Below, piece by piece: positions 55,827 through 64,000 of a stretch of DNA of 64,000 nt. This stretch comes from Mesostigma viride (lineage: Eukaryota > Streptophyta > Mesostigmatophyceae > Mesostigmatales > Mesostigmataceae), in contig RPFO01000766.1 of assembly GCA_009746045.1 (NCBI GenBank), positions 163,501 to 227,500 of the forward strand, read 5' to 3'. How positions within the stretch are numbered: position 1 is the stretch's first letter; each line of letters begins with the position of its first letter. A program made the translations under genes and the position numbers. The notes under the pieces were generated by a model. The model was given only the letters and a program-made list of their open reading frames with translations. It had not been told where the DNA came from and did no database searches.

Positions 55827-58319
55827 CTAACGCGGTGGCGCAAATTCGTATGGCACATACATGCGTGGCGCCTCGCGTGGCGCAGATTCACATGGCACAT
55901 ACATGTGCGGCGCCTCGCGTGGCGCAGATTCACATGGCACATACATGCGCGGCGCCTCGCGTGGCGCAGATTCACATGGCACATACATGCGCGGCGCCTC
56001 GCGTGGCGCAGATTCGTATGGCACATACATGCGCGGCGCCTCGCGTGGCGCAAATTCGCATGGCACATACATGCGCGGCGCCTCGCGTGGCGCAGATTCG
56101 TACGGCACATACATGCGCGGTGCCTCGCGTGGCGCAGATTCGCATGGCACATACATGTGCGGCGCCTCGCGTGGCGCAGATTCACATGGCACATACATGC
56201 GCGGCGCCTCGCGTGGCGCAGATTCGTACGGCACATACATGCGCGGTGCCTCGCGTGGCGCAGATTCGCATGGCACATACATGTGCGGCGCCTCGCGTGG
56301 CGCAGATTCACATGGCACATACATGCGCGGCGCCTCGCGTGGCGCAGATTCGCATGGCACATACATGCGCGGCGCAGATTCGCATGGCACATACATGCGC
56401 GGCGCCTCGCGTGGCGCAGATTTGTATGGCACATACATGCGCGGCGCCTCGCGTGGCGCGGATTCGCATGGCACATACATGCGCGGCGCCTCGCGTGGCG
56501 CAGATTCGTACGGCACATACATGCGCGGTGCCTCGCGTGGCGCAGATTCGCATGGCACATACATGTGCGGCGCCTCGCGTGGCGCAGATTCACATGGCAC
56601 ATACATGCGCGGCGCCTCGCGTGGCTCAGATTCGTACGGCACATACATGCGCGGCGCCTCGCGTGGCGCAGATTCGTATGGCACATACATGCGCGGCGCC
56701 TCGCGTGGCGCATAGTCTGGTGCCGGCACCGCTGCCGCTGTTGCCGCAGGGGGCGCACTGGCTGCCGGCACCGCTGCCGCCGCTGCCGCCGCTGCCGCCG
56801 CTGCCGTGGTGGGCACACCGGCTGCCGCCACCGCTGCTTTGGTGGGTGCGGCGGCTGCCGCCCCCGCTGCCACTGCCGCCGCCGCCTCTTTATGCTTCTG
56901 CAGCAGTCGCTGCTGCTGCTGCTGACGTTGCTGCTGCTGCTGCTGCAGCTTTGTCATCATGGCATTAAATTGCTGCTGTTGCTGTTGCTGTTGCTGCTTC
57001 ATCATGCTGTCGAATTGTTGCAGCAGCGCTGCCATCCCCTTCGAATTTTCAGCCGGGGCGTCAGGCTGCTTGGCAGGCGCTGAGCCGCTTTCTGAGCGGC
57101 GCTGGCGCTTGACTGGTTTCGTCGCCGCAGCTTCTTTGGCAGGCTGCTTGCCGCGCCCATGCACGTTGGTGACCTCCTGCAACGCGGGCAGCCCTGCAAT
57201 TTGTGGGTCGGGCATGTCAGAGTCTTGTGTTATGCAAGCTGGCAGACGTGGCAGCGTAGCCGGGTATTTCGCCAAGAGGGCCGATCCTGGAAACTGCTCA
57301 GCGGACAAGATGAATGGCGGTGGGCCAGCACTCAATATCTGGGGCAGCAGGTCCGCCTTGTTCTTGATGGCCCAACTCATCACCGCCTGCATGTCCTCAT
57401 TCCAAGCGGATGATGGGAGAACGCCCTTGTGCTCCAACCCCAGGGTAGTGGGAAACGTGGTGGCATTCTTGTCGTTGACAACGATGACCACTGCGTCGAA
57501 AAATCCGATCGCGGACGGTCGCCTGGTTGGGCTGCCTTTGAGTCGGTCGAGCAAGTTTTTAAATTTCTTGTAGCGGCTCTGCCTCACAAAATGCGCGCAG
57601 ATTGACGAGCTCGTGATTGCCCCCACTACCACCCCCACATGAGGCCATTCGGGGATTGCAAGGGCCACGATATCATCCTCGCTGTCGCTGGTGGAAGCAC
57701 CGCCTGGTGTTTTGTGCATCCCCGGCCCTGCCGGTGGAGGAGAAAAAGCTAGTTCTTTTCTTGTGTCGCCGACATCGAAATGACGCGACGCCGAAGCCCG
57801 AAAGGTACCAGCTGCAGGGCCCGGGGTGTTCTCCTTCTTGGAGGCGTCGCGCTCAACCACGGGAATGTGCGCGCCGCCAACAGCATGCTTGCCAACCGTG
57901 GGGCCCATCGCAGCACGCAAAGCTGCATCACCTTGGCCGCTCTTGTCCTGATTGCCATCACCCATCGCACCCTTGCCTGCGCCGTTCTTTTCCTCCTCGC
58001 CATCACCCATCGCACCATAGCCTGCGCCGTTCTTTTCCTCCTCGCCATCACCCATCGCACCATTGCCGCCTGCGCCGTTCTTTTCCTCCTCGCCATCACC
58101 CATCGCACCATTGCCGCCTGCGCCGTTCTTTTCCTCCTCGCCATCACCCATCGCACCATTGCCGCCTGCGCCGCTCTCCTCCTCGACGCCACCACCAAGC
58201 GCAACACCGCCTGGGCCGTTCTTCTCCTCGACGCCACCACCCGTTGCATCATCATCGACATGACCCTCGTCATGCAATATTATCACCAGAACCCAGCTCA
58301 CCATCGTCGACCCTTCCAT
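55827..58319 (-). CDS. 830-aa repeat protein with poly-Gln and 14-aa tandem repeats; unrecognised
   Basis: An N-terminal Gly/Asp/Glu repeat of about 16 residues (GAMGDGEEEKNGAG, several copies) is followed by a disordered stretch. A probable globular domain lies at about residues 225-375, containing AIPEWPHVGVVVGAITS, YKKFKNLLDRLKGSP and PSAIGFFDAVVIVVNDKN. Then come a basic segment with KPVKRQRRSES (nuclear-signal-like), Gln-rich coiled coil, Ala-rich blocks, and about 20 copies of a 14-residue unit (REAPRMYVPCESAP type). I do not recognise the globular domain. The start overlaps the end of the PHD-like frame (58,270-58,764) in another frame, so the two may be exons of one gene. It is divergent from the gene at 59,837, across the palindrome cluster. 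Confidence 0.6.
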   Translation of the reverse strand: MEGSTMVSWVLVIILHDEGHVDDDATGGGVEEKNGPGGVALGGGVEEESGAGGNGAMGDGEEEKNGAGGNGAMGDGEEEKNGAGGNGAMGDGEEEKNGAGYGAMGDGEEEKNGAGKGAMGDGNQDKSGQGDAALRAAMGPTVGKHAVGGAHIPVVERDASKKENTPGPAAGTFRASASRHFDVGDTRKELAFSPPPAGPGMHKTPGGASTSDSEDDIVALAIPEWPHVGVVVGAITSSSICAHFVRQSRYKKFKNLLDRLKGSPTRRPSAIGFFDAVVIVVNDKNATTFPTTLGLEHKGVLPSSAWNEDMQAVMSWAIKNKADLLPQILSAGPPPFILSAEQFPGSALLAKYPATLPRLPACITQDSDMPDPQIAGLPALQEVTNVHGRGKQPAKEAAATKPVKRQRRSESGSAPAKQPDAPAENSKGMAALLQQFDSMMKQQQQQQQQQFNAMMTKLQQQQQQRQQQQQRLLQKHKEAAAAVAAGAAAAAPTKAAVAAAGVPTTAAAAAAAAAAAVPAASAPPAATAAAVPAPDYAPREAPRMYVPYESAPREAPRMYVPYESEPREAPRMYVPCESAPREAPHMYVPCESAPREAPRMYVPYESAPREAPRMYVPCESAPREAPRMYVPYKSAPREAPRMYVPCESAPRMYVPCESAPREAPRMYVPCESAPREAPHMYVPCESAPREAPRMYVPYESAPREAPRMYVPCESAPREAPHMYVPCESAPREAPRMYVPYESAPREAPRMYVPCEFAPREAPRMYVPYESAPREAPRMYVPCESAPREAPRMYVPCESAPREAPHMYVPCESAPREAPRMYVPYEFAPPR

Positions 58320-58764
58320 CCACGACTTTGGCTAGCTTAACGAGTTTCCGTGATGGAACCTTAACGACCTTGCCCTTGCCGCCCAGCGAATAAAGAGCAC
58401 CAAGGCCGGCCAGTTGGGCGTCGACCACCTTTTCCTTAAAATCGACAGGCGAGGCCTCCTTGCTGATGGCGGTAGGCGGCCAAGGGCCGCCACACTCCTG
58501 GCAGGTCCACTCTGTGCCATCCTCACCCGCCGATGCATCCCTAAACATCCCGGTGCACAGCCCATGCAAGTGCTTGCCACACTGGCCTGAGCATGGATGG
58601 TTGGCTCCGCCCAGCAGCTCATTTACACTATCAAATCCGGTTGCATGATCAGCGCCGGGCAATTTCTTGCATCTATCGCCTGCGTAGCAGGCTGCCGCTT
58701 GACCCCTGCATTCTTCGCTTGCTACAGATTTAACCACCGGAAAATAGACAAAGATTGCACGCAA
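58270..58764 (-). CDS. PHD-like zinc finger protein or first exon
   Basis: 164 codons. Cysteines and histidine fall as CYAGDRC, PCSGQCGKHLHGLC and WTCQEC, i.e. Cys4-His-Cys3, the PHD/RING-type order. A PHD finger would bind histone tails or other proteins, but the loop lengths are unusual, so the call is tentative. A Lys-rich tail (FKEKVVDAQLAGLGALYSLG, then VPSRKLVKLAKVVDGRVDD) overlaps the next frame downstream by 50 bases. A small intron or a one-base lesion near 58,270-58,319 would connect them; the splice sites are not clear. The presumed start at 58,764 leaves only about 150 bases to the palindrome cluster. Confidence 0.55.
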   Translation of the reverse strand: MRAIFVYFPVVKSVASEECRGQAAACYAGDRCKKLPGADHATGFDSVNELLGGANHPCSGQCGKHLHGLCTGMFRDASAGEDGTEWTCQECGGPWPPTAISKEASPVDFKEKVVDAQLAGLGALYSLGGKGKVVKVPSRKLVKLAKVVDGRVDDGELGSGDNIA

Positions 58765-58907
58765 CCTTCCAATAATGCCGGCTGCGATTTAACCTTCGTT
58801 TGCTGGGCGCTGCACGCTGCAATGTATCGACTATCGAGTCAATGTGCGCGGGATCTGGAACTTAGAATATAGGCAAGAGGCTGCGGCGTCATTTGGCTGC
58901 AGCTGTA

Positions 58908-59390
58908 GTAACTACTTGCGTCTTGCGGCCAAGATACGCAGCCTGCCTCGAGAGGGCTGCGTATCTTTGCCGCAGCCTGCCTCACCAGCTAAAAACCTTG
59001 CGGCCAAGATACGCAGCCTGCCTCCTCGAGGATATCCTCGAGGAGGCAGGCTGCGTATCTTGGCCGCAAGGTTTTTAGCTGGTCATTTGGCTGCCAGGGT
59101 AACTACTTGCGTCTTGCGGCCAAGATACGCAGCCTGCCTCGACTCTCGAGGCAGGCTGCGTATCTTGGCCGCAAGACGCAAGTAGTTACTTCCCCAGCTG
59201 CCGAGGCAGGCTGCGTATCTTTGCCGCAGCCTGCCTCCTCGAGGATAGTTTTTAGCTGGTGAGGCAGGCTGCGGCAAAGATACGCAGCCCTCTCGAGGCA
59301 GGCTGCGTATCTTGGCCGCAAGACGCAAGTAATTACTTCCCCAGCTGCCGAGGCAGGCTGCGTACATTTTGGCGGCAAGTTCCCCAGCTG
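58908..59390. repeat. Nested palindrome cluster between divergent genes
   Basis: An 88-bp arm at 58,908-58,995 is inverted at 59,249-59,336. Within the loop lie a perfect 100-bp palindrome (58,984-59,083, centre GATATC) and a 91-bp palindrome (59,099-59,189). Further part copies of GGCAGGCTGCGTATCTT follow to 59,390. All arms share the words GCGGCCAAGATACGCAGCC and GAGGCAGGCTGC. It could extrude as a cruciform or three-armed hairpin. Its place between two divergent genes suggests a shared promoter, origin or cleavage site, which is inference. Confidence 0.92.
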
Positions 59391-59836
59391 TTCGCTGCTT
59401 AGTGCTTTTAGGCAAGTTGTTGCAACGACTTCGCCACGTGACTGCCAACAGGGGCGCCTGCGTTCAAGTCTTCAGTGCGTGCCCTGGCGGCACATCATTA
59501 TTACGTAAATAGCCGTGAAGCTTTCGGTACCTTAGCAGTTTATAGTTGGATTTATGGCAGACAAGGCTGACTGCACGATATTATTTTGTGGTTTAACATT
59601 AAGTGACGCCGAAATGAATAGGCACGGAGCCGAAAAATAGCCGACGTAGTTGATTTGGAGACGAGTTGTTAGCATTGATGACAAAAATGGGATTAGGTTT
59701 ACACAGGACAGTAATAGGCGCTGAGCTGCTTACTCCGTCTTATGAGGTCCGGCATCCATTCAGCGCCGGGGGAGTCCTGCTTTTGGTTTAGGTTGAAACT
59801 TTTATAAATGTTAGAGATAAAGGCTAGGATAGCAAA

Positions 59837-62259
59837 ATGGCCGAACATGTCGAGTGGGACGGAGGTATTGTCTCCGACTCGGAGGACGATGACGATTTTG
59901 CGTACCATGACGGAGGGCTCGGTCGTGCTATACTGGCATCCCACGTGCCAAATGCTCTGCAACACCGACGTCCCCTGGCCCCCCATGTTGGTGGGGGTGG
60001 TGAAGAAGGTCGGTAGAGCAGCCTGCCGATGAGGGGGGCAGCGAGCCTCACCTGGTCCTCTCTGTATACCGTGCCAGGAGCATGACCGATGCTTGGCATC
60101 AGTGGGACCCGAACAGCGCCACATGGCCTCTGCCGAGCAAGTCGTCCGCAAACTCCCACACAGTCACCATCGCAGCATCCGAGGTCATCCTCACCTATTG
60201 GATCCCGGCGAAGAAGCCCACCTCGCGCCACTTGGTGTCTTTGGATGCCAAGAAAAAGCTGTCTGCTGCGTGCCTGGCCGCGCTCAAGCAGGTGCCAAGG
60301 GACGCAGGTCACCCGACGATTGACTGGCAACTAGCTTCAACTCCCAAGGGTGTGGTGCGCATGGCTGAACGTTGCTGGCAAACGATCTTGGAGCAGGTGA
60401 TGGGTGGCAAGCTCTGCCTGGTAGGACAACTTGTGTGCAGCTATGAGATTGTGCACGAGTCCGTTGGCGGCCGCACAGTGAACCGTCCTAGAAGATTCCA
60501 TGGTCAAGTGGCAGCTGTGGACACGGAACATGGCAAGGTGGCTATGTTTTGGGGTGCTCAATGGGAAGAGCTGGCGGTGACGTGTGTGGACCTCCCAGAA
60601 TTGGGGAAGAAAATCTGTGGATGCCCCGGTGTGTCCGTCCCTCCTCTGCAAGCGTCTGAGATCGCCGTTGCCGAGTCCCGCTTACGTGCGGAGGTGCACG
60701 CTGCGCTGACCAGCGCAACTGCGCGCAGCTCGCCTGAGGCAGCGCGCGGCACGGCCGACACAACTAAGCGCAAGCCGCCTGCGCCTGCAGCAACCAGCAC
60801 AGCCACGCGCAACCCACGTGCGGTGGCGACCAACTTGCGCGCAGCAGTGCGCGCCCTGAATGATAAGGCTGCAAGTGACTTGCGTGCGCCCGCGCGTGCG
60901 GCCACCGGCGCGGCTGCACCTGCCAACTCGCCTGCGCCTGCACTCACGACCACCGGCGCGGCTGCACCTAGCAAGTCGCCTACGCCCGCGCGCGCGGCAG
61001 CCGGCGTGGCTGCACCTGCCAACTCGCCTGCGCCTGCGCGCGCGGCAGCACCTGCCAACTCGCCTGCGCCTGCGCCTGCGGCCACCGGCGCGGCTGCACC
61101 TGCCAACTCGCCTGCGCCTGCGCGCGCGGCAGCACCTGCCAACTCGCCTGCGCCTGCGCGCGCGGCCACCGGCGCGGCTGCACCTGCCAACTCGCTTGCG
61201 CCTGCGCGCGCGGCAGCACCTGCCAACTCGCTTGCGCCTGCGCGCGCGGCCACCTGCGCGGCTGCACCTGCCAACTCGCTTGCGCCTGCGCGCGCGGCAG
61301 CACCTGCCAACTCGCCTGCGCCTGCACTCACGACCACCGGCGCGGCTGCACCTAGCAAGTCGCCTACGCCCGCGCCTGCGGCCACCGGCGCGGCTGCACC
61401 TGCCAACTCGCCTGCGCCTGCGCGCGCGGCAGCACCTGCCAACTCGCCTGCGCCTGCGCGCGCGGCCACCTGCGCGGCTGCACCTGCCAACTCGCTTGCG
61501 CCTGCGCGCGCGGCAGCACCTGCCAACTCGCCTGCGCCTGCACTCACGACCACCGGCGCGGCTGCACCTAGCAAGTCGCCTACGCCCGCGCCTGCGGCCA
61601 CCGGCGCGGCTGCACCTGCCAACTCGCTTGCGCCTGCGCGCGCGGCAGCACCTGCCAACTTGCCTACGCCCGCGCCTGCGGCCACCGGCGTGGCTGCACC
61701 TGCCAACTCGCTTGCGCCTGCGCGCGCGGCAGCACCTGCCAAACTCGCCTGCGCCTGCGCCTGCGGCCACCGGCGCGGCTGCACCTGCCAACGTACTCGC
61801 TTGCGCCTGCGCGCGCGGCAGCACCTGCCAACTCGCTTGCGCCTGCGCGCGCGGCAGCACCTGCCAACTTGCCTACGCCCGCGCCTGCGGCCACCGGCGT
61901 GGCTGCACCTGCCAACTCGCTTGCGCCTGCGCGCGCGGCAGCACCTGCCAACTCGCCTGCGCCTGCGCGCGCGGCCACCTGCGCGGCTGCACCTGCCAAC
62001 TCGCTTGCGCCTGCGCGCGCGGCAGCACCTGCCAAACTCGCCTGCGCCTGCGCGCGCGGCAGCACCTGCCAACTCGCCTGCGCCTGCGCGCGCGGCCACC
62101 TGCGCGGCTGCACCTCCCGACTCGCCTGCGCCTGCGCGCGCGGCAGCCGGCGCGGCTGAAGAAGATATGTTGTCTGATTCCCGTCGTCGCCGGGCACACC
62201 GTTACATAGTGTGTCCGGACAGCGATAGCGATGGAGCCCCGGAGGCTATGGAAACATGA
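59837..62259 (+). CDS. Two-exon gene: unknown domain plus Ala/Pro-rich repeat tail
   Basis: Exon 1 (59,837-60,012) begins MAEHVEWDGGIVSDSEDDDD. A 65-bp intron (60,013-60,077, GTAGAG to CCAG) leads to exon 2 in phase (SMTDAWHQWDPNSATW). Residues to about 260 look globular: SEVILTYWIPAKKP, WQTILEQVMGGKLCLVGQLV and RRFHGQVAAVDTEHGKVAMF. The last resembles an SH3/Tudor-like strand pattern, but I do not recognise the family. From about 60,880 a 60-66-bp tandem repeat encodes an Ala/Pro/Ser tail (APANSPAPARAA). The protein ends with RRRRAHRYIVCPDSDSDGAP. Within the repeat, indels of 1, 4 and 1 bases (near 61,741, 61,788 and 62,035) shift the frame and together restore it. Likely nuclear from its composition; function unknown. 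Confidence 0.65.
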
Positions 62260-62984
62260 AGTCGCGGTTGCTACCATTGTTGCTACCAATGATTTCTATG
62301 TGTGCACCATGGCTGCCAACATTGCTGCTTCCTTTGCTGCTTCTCCGCTGATATGCCGTGCTTTTGATTCACTCTCTGCCATGCATGCCAGTATAGTGCT
62401 GCCACCATTGTCATGATGTAACTTGTCAACACCAATGCATGTTCTGATTCTGATGTGATTGATTATATTCCTGGCCTGCATGAGTCTGTTGAGGTTGTTT
62501 GTCGCTGCTGCGGCTGCTATGACCATTACTAGTGTGCTCATGTGAGTTTTTTGCCATGTCCATTTGCGCAGTCATGGAGCATTTCAAGGTTTGCCCGAGA
62601 TTTACGAGACCCAAGTGTCAGTCATTTTCCGCGAAGCCGCGATATAATCCCTGACAGAAACTGGCAAAAACCACATGGAACATATGCAGAATCCTCCTTG
62701 ATAATGTCTCATGTAGTAGATACATTCCAGCCTTTGCAATTACAATCACGTCACTAAATTTTTAAGTATGCAAAATTACAAGCTGTGAGTGCAATTGTCT
62801 CTACTCATCATAAGATACCAGCTTGACAATCATGAATGCCCATTTGGTTACAGCATATAAGGCAACTTGTCATTATATAACACAATTATTGACTTGAAAC
62901 TCCTCGACCAATGCAAAAATTTGCCCAAACCTTCTATCAAACTATTTTGGGAAGTCCACAGCATCCAAAAAACACATTTTTCAA
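62260..62984. other. Non-coding interior of the large element
   Basis: A/T-richer DNA between the plus-strand gene and the right terminal repeat. It probably includes the gene's 3' UTR. No motif was recognised. Confidence 0.5.
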
Positions 62985-63410
62985 ATTTTCATTTAGGACA
63001 GACCTGCAGCCTCCCAAATCTGTCCTAACCCAAACAAACCACCCGAACCTGCGTCCAGAGTGAGGTTGCGGAGTGAGGGAGGCCAGCCATCATGGTCCGC
63101 ACACAAATCTGGCTCGGGTCCGATCCCTGTCCGTGCTCTTCGCTTCGAACAGGTCCGGAACGCTTTTTTGTGGGGGTGGAGCAATAAATACTCGACATTT
63201 GCAGTGACTGTTCAGTTCCGGGCTCACAAATGATTTGCCGGGCACAGGCGTCGTTGCGCGGCGTATCTTTGTGATCTTTTCTGTACAGCTGTCGGAACGT
63301 CCCGCGGGTGCAACCTAGGACCGTTACTGGACACGGCAAAAATTTAAAATTTTTCAGGTTGGACCAGTCGTTTCACATGATTCGTCGTACGTACGCACAT
63401 ATCCTCCACG
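62985..63410 (-). repeat. Right terminal inverted repeat
   Basis: Inverse of 54,522-54,875. It has about 75 extra bases near 63,045-63,125 that are absent from the left copy, so the two arms have diverged since they were last identical. Confidence 0.88.
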
Positions 63411-64000
63411 CATGCCATGTCGACGCTGCACTGACACACACCAGGGACTTTGGAAGGTGCGCACCCAGCCCGCCCAGGTAATTGATGCGGTGTTTTGCAG
63501 GCGCGCACCGCCGGATGCGCCCACCACGCCCGCCACCGCACGTCCAGTGACCGACTGTGGTCCACGTTCTTTTTCGCCTGCGGGTGCAGCCCCCATAATG
63601 CGTACGAGCAGCTTCACGGCTTTCTTCTTTGGAAATCAAGAACAACGGGCCTGACAACAACAACAACGACAGCAGCATCAGCTCCAACAAGAGTGAGTTG
63701 CGGGATTTTACGTACGTGGTTTTTCTATTTTTTTTTTCACCTGGCATGTTGAGTATTCATCCCATTTTGCGTCATGACGGCTTCCTGAACGACGACTCTC
63801 TCTCCCTCTCCCTCTCCCCCCCTCTCCCTCTTATTTTTCACCAGGTTTTTCATGCCGATTTTAAATCCCTTTTGCGTCATGCTCCTTGTAGCGTGATGTC
63901 GTCAATTGTCACTCACAACAATACTATCATTGTGGTTCGTTCTTTTTCGCCTGCGGGTGCAGGTCACGAGCGTTGCGTACGAGCAGCACTTACATCATTA
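63411..64000. other. Right flank; short direct repeat and CT tract
   Basis: TTCTTTTTCGCCTGCGGGTG occurs at about 63,566 and again at about 63,939, each followed within 35 bases by GCGTACGAGCAGC. A CTCTCC microsatellite lies at about 63,796-63,830. No gene is supportable. Confidence 0.6.

Larger units (their letters stand above)
54522..63410. mobile_element. 8.9-kb element with long terminal inverted repeats and two divergent genes
   Basis: About 350 bp at the left (from TGTGGAGGATATGTGCGTAC) reappears inverted at the right end (62,985-63,410), roughly 90% alike in the outer 280 bp. CATG flanks both tips (54,518-54,521 and 63,411-63,414) and may be a 4-bp target duplication or the outermost palindromic bases. 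Inside are a heptamer minisatellite, a minus-strand gene or gene pair (55,827-58,764), a nested palindrome cluster (58,908-59,390) and a plus-strand two-exon gene (59,837-62,259). I recognise no transposase. Large autonomous DNA transposon of unknown class, cargo-bearing passenger, or two inverted MITEs flanking host genes are the alternatives. Confidence 0.7.

Noticed and set aside
55835-57083. Long plus-strand frames rich in His/Ala/Thr or Arg/Trp
   Set aside because: Antisense to the 42-bp coding repeat of the 830-aa minus-strand protein, which alone has a non-repeat globular region.
60558-62099. 513-codon Gly/Ala/Arg-rich minus-strand frame
   Set aside because: Antisense shadow of the Ala/Pro repeat. 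The plus strand has the acceptable first exon, intron and non-repeat domain.

Overview
This window looks like a gene-poor, repeat-dense stretch of a eukaryotic nuclear genome, most likely a green alga (Chlorophyta). The one ordinary gene I can fully model is a four-exon member of the DUF212 / divergent PAP2 membrane-protein family. Its GC-rich exons are joined by GTGCGT/GTGGGC/GTGGGT donors and CAG acceptors. LINEs, Copia-like LTR elements, a TTAA-target DNA element and large satellite arrays occur together. The algal assignment is an inference from codon and splice style and I cannot name a species.

Layout. 1-80 holds the tail of a gene that enters from the left. 1,932-5,345 is a LINE with an endonuclease, a reverse transcriptase and a 3' hairpin with an A/T tail, followed by broken LINE scraps to about 6,240. 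7,006-10,487 (minus) is the DUF212 gene. 11,161-12,060 is a 5'-truncated LINE of another family with a visible target duplication. 13,596-14,402 is an open frame for a His/Ser/Asp/Lys-rich protein. 17,383 to about 22,540 (minus) is a multi-exon gene for a DDE-transposase-like protein with at least two lesions. Its long intron carries a tandem array of the splice-donor region, into which a 1.7-kb piggyBac-like non-autonomous element (TTAA duplication, CCCTT ends) has inserted. 23,898-25,900 (minus) is a LINE-like unit that encodes only ORF1.

27,531-27,955 is a 30-bp minisatellite. 28,215-52,862 is a 71-bp satellite with about 1.5-kb higher-order periodicity, which flips orientation near 50,450. 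Four insertions interrupt it, each with a target duplication: a 586-bp MITE, a 2.7-kb non-autonomous LTR element, an 882-bp 'palindrome of palindromes', and a 7.5-kb Copia-like element with apparently identical LTRs but broken coding.

52,863-54,450 is a diverged second copy of the piggyBac-like family. 54,522-63,410 is the most unusual part. About 350-430 bp terminal inverted repeats enclose an 8.9-kb unit holding two divergently transcribed, repeat-rich genes that I do not recognise. One includes or adjoins a PHD-like Cys4-His-Cys3 zinc finger. The genes are separated by a cluster of nested near-perfect palindromes, and the whole looks like an undescribed large DNA element.

The genes do not form a common pathway. 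The window records repeated element insertion into a satellite block and its flanks.
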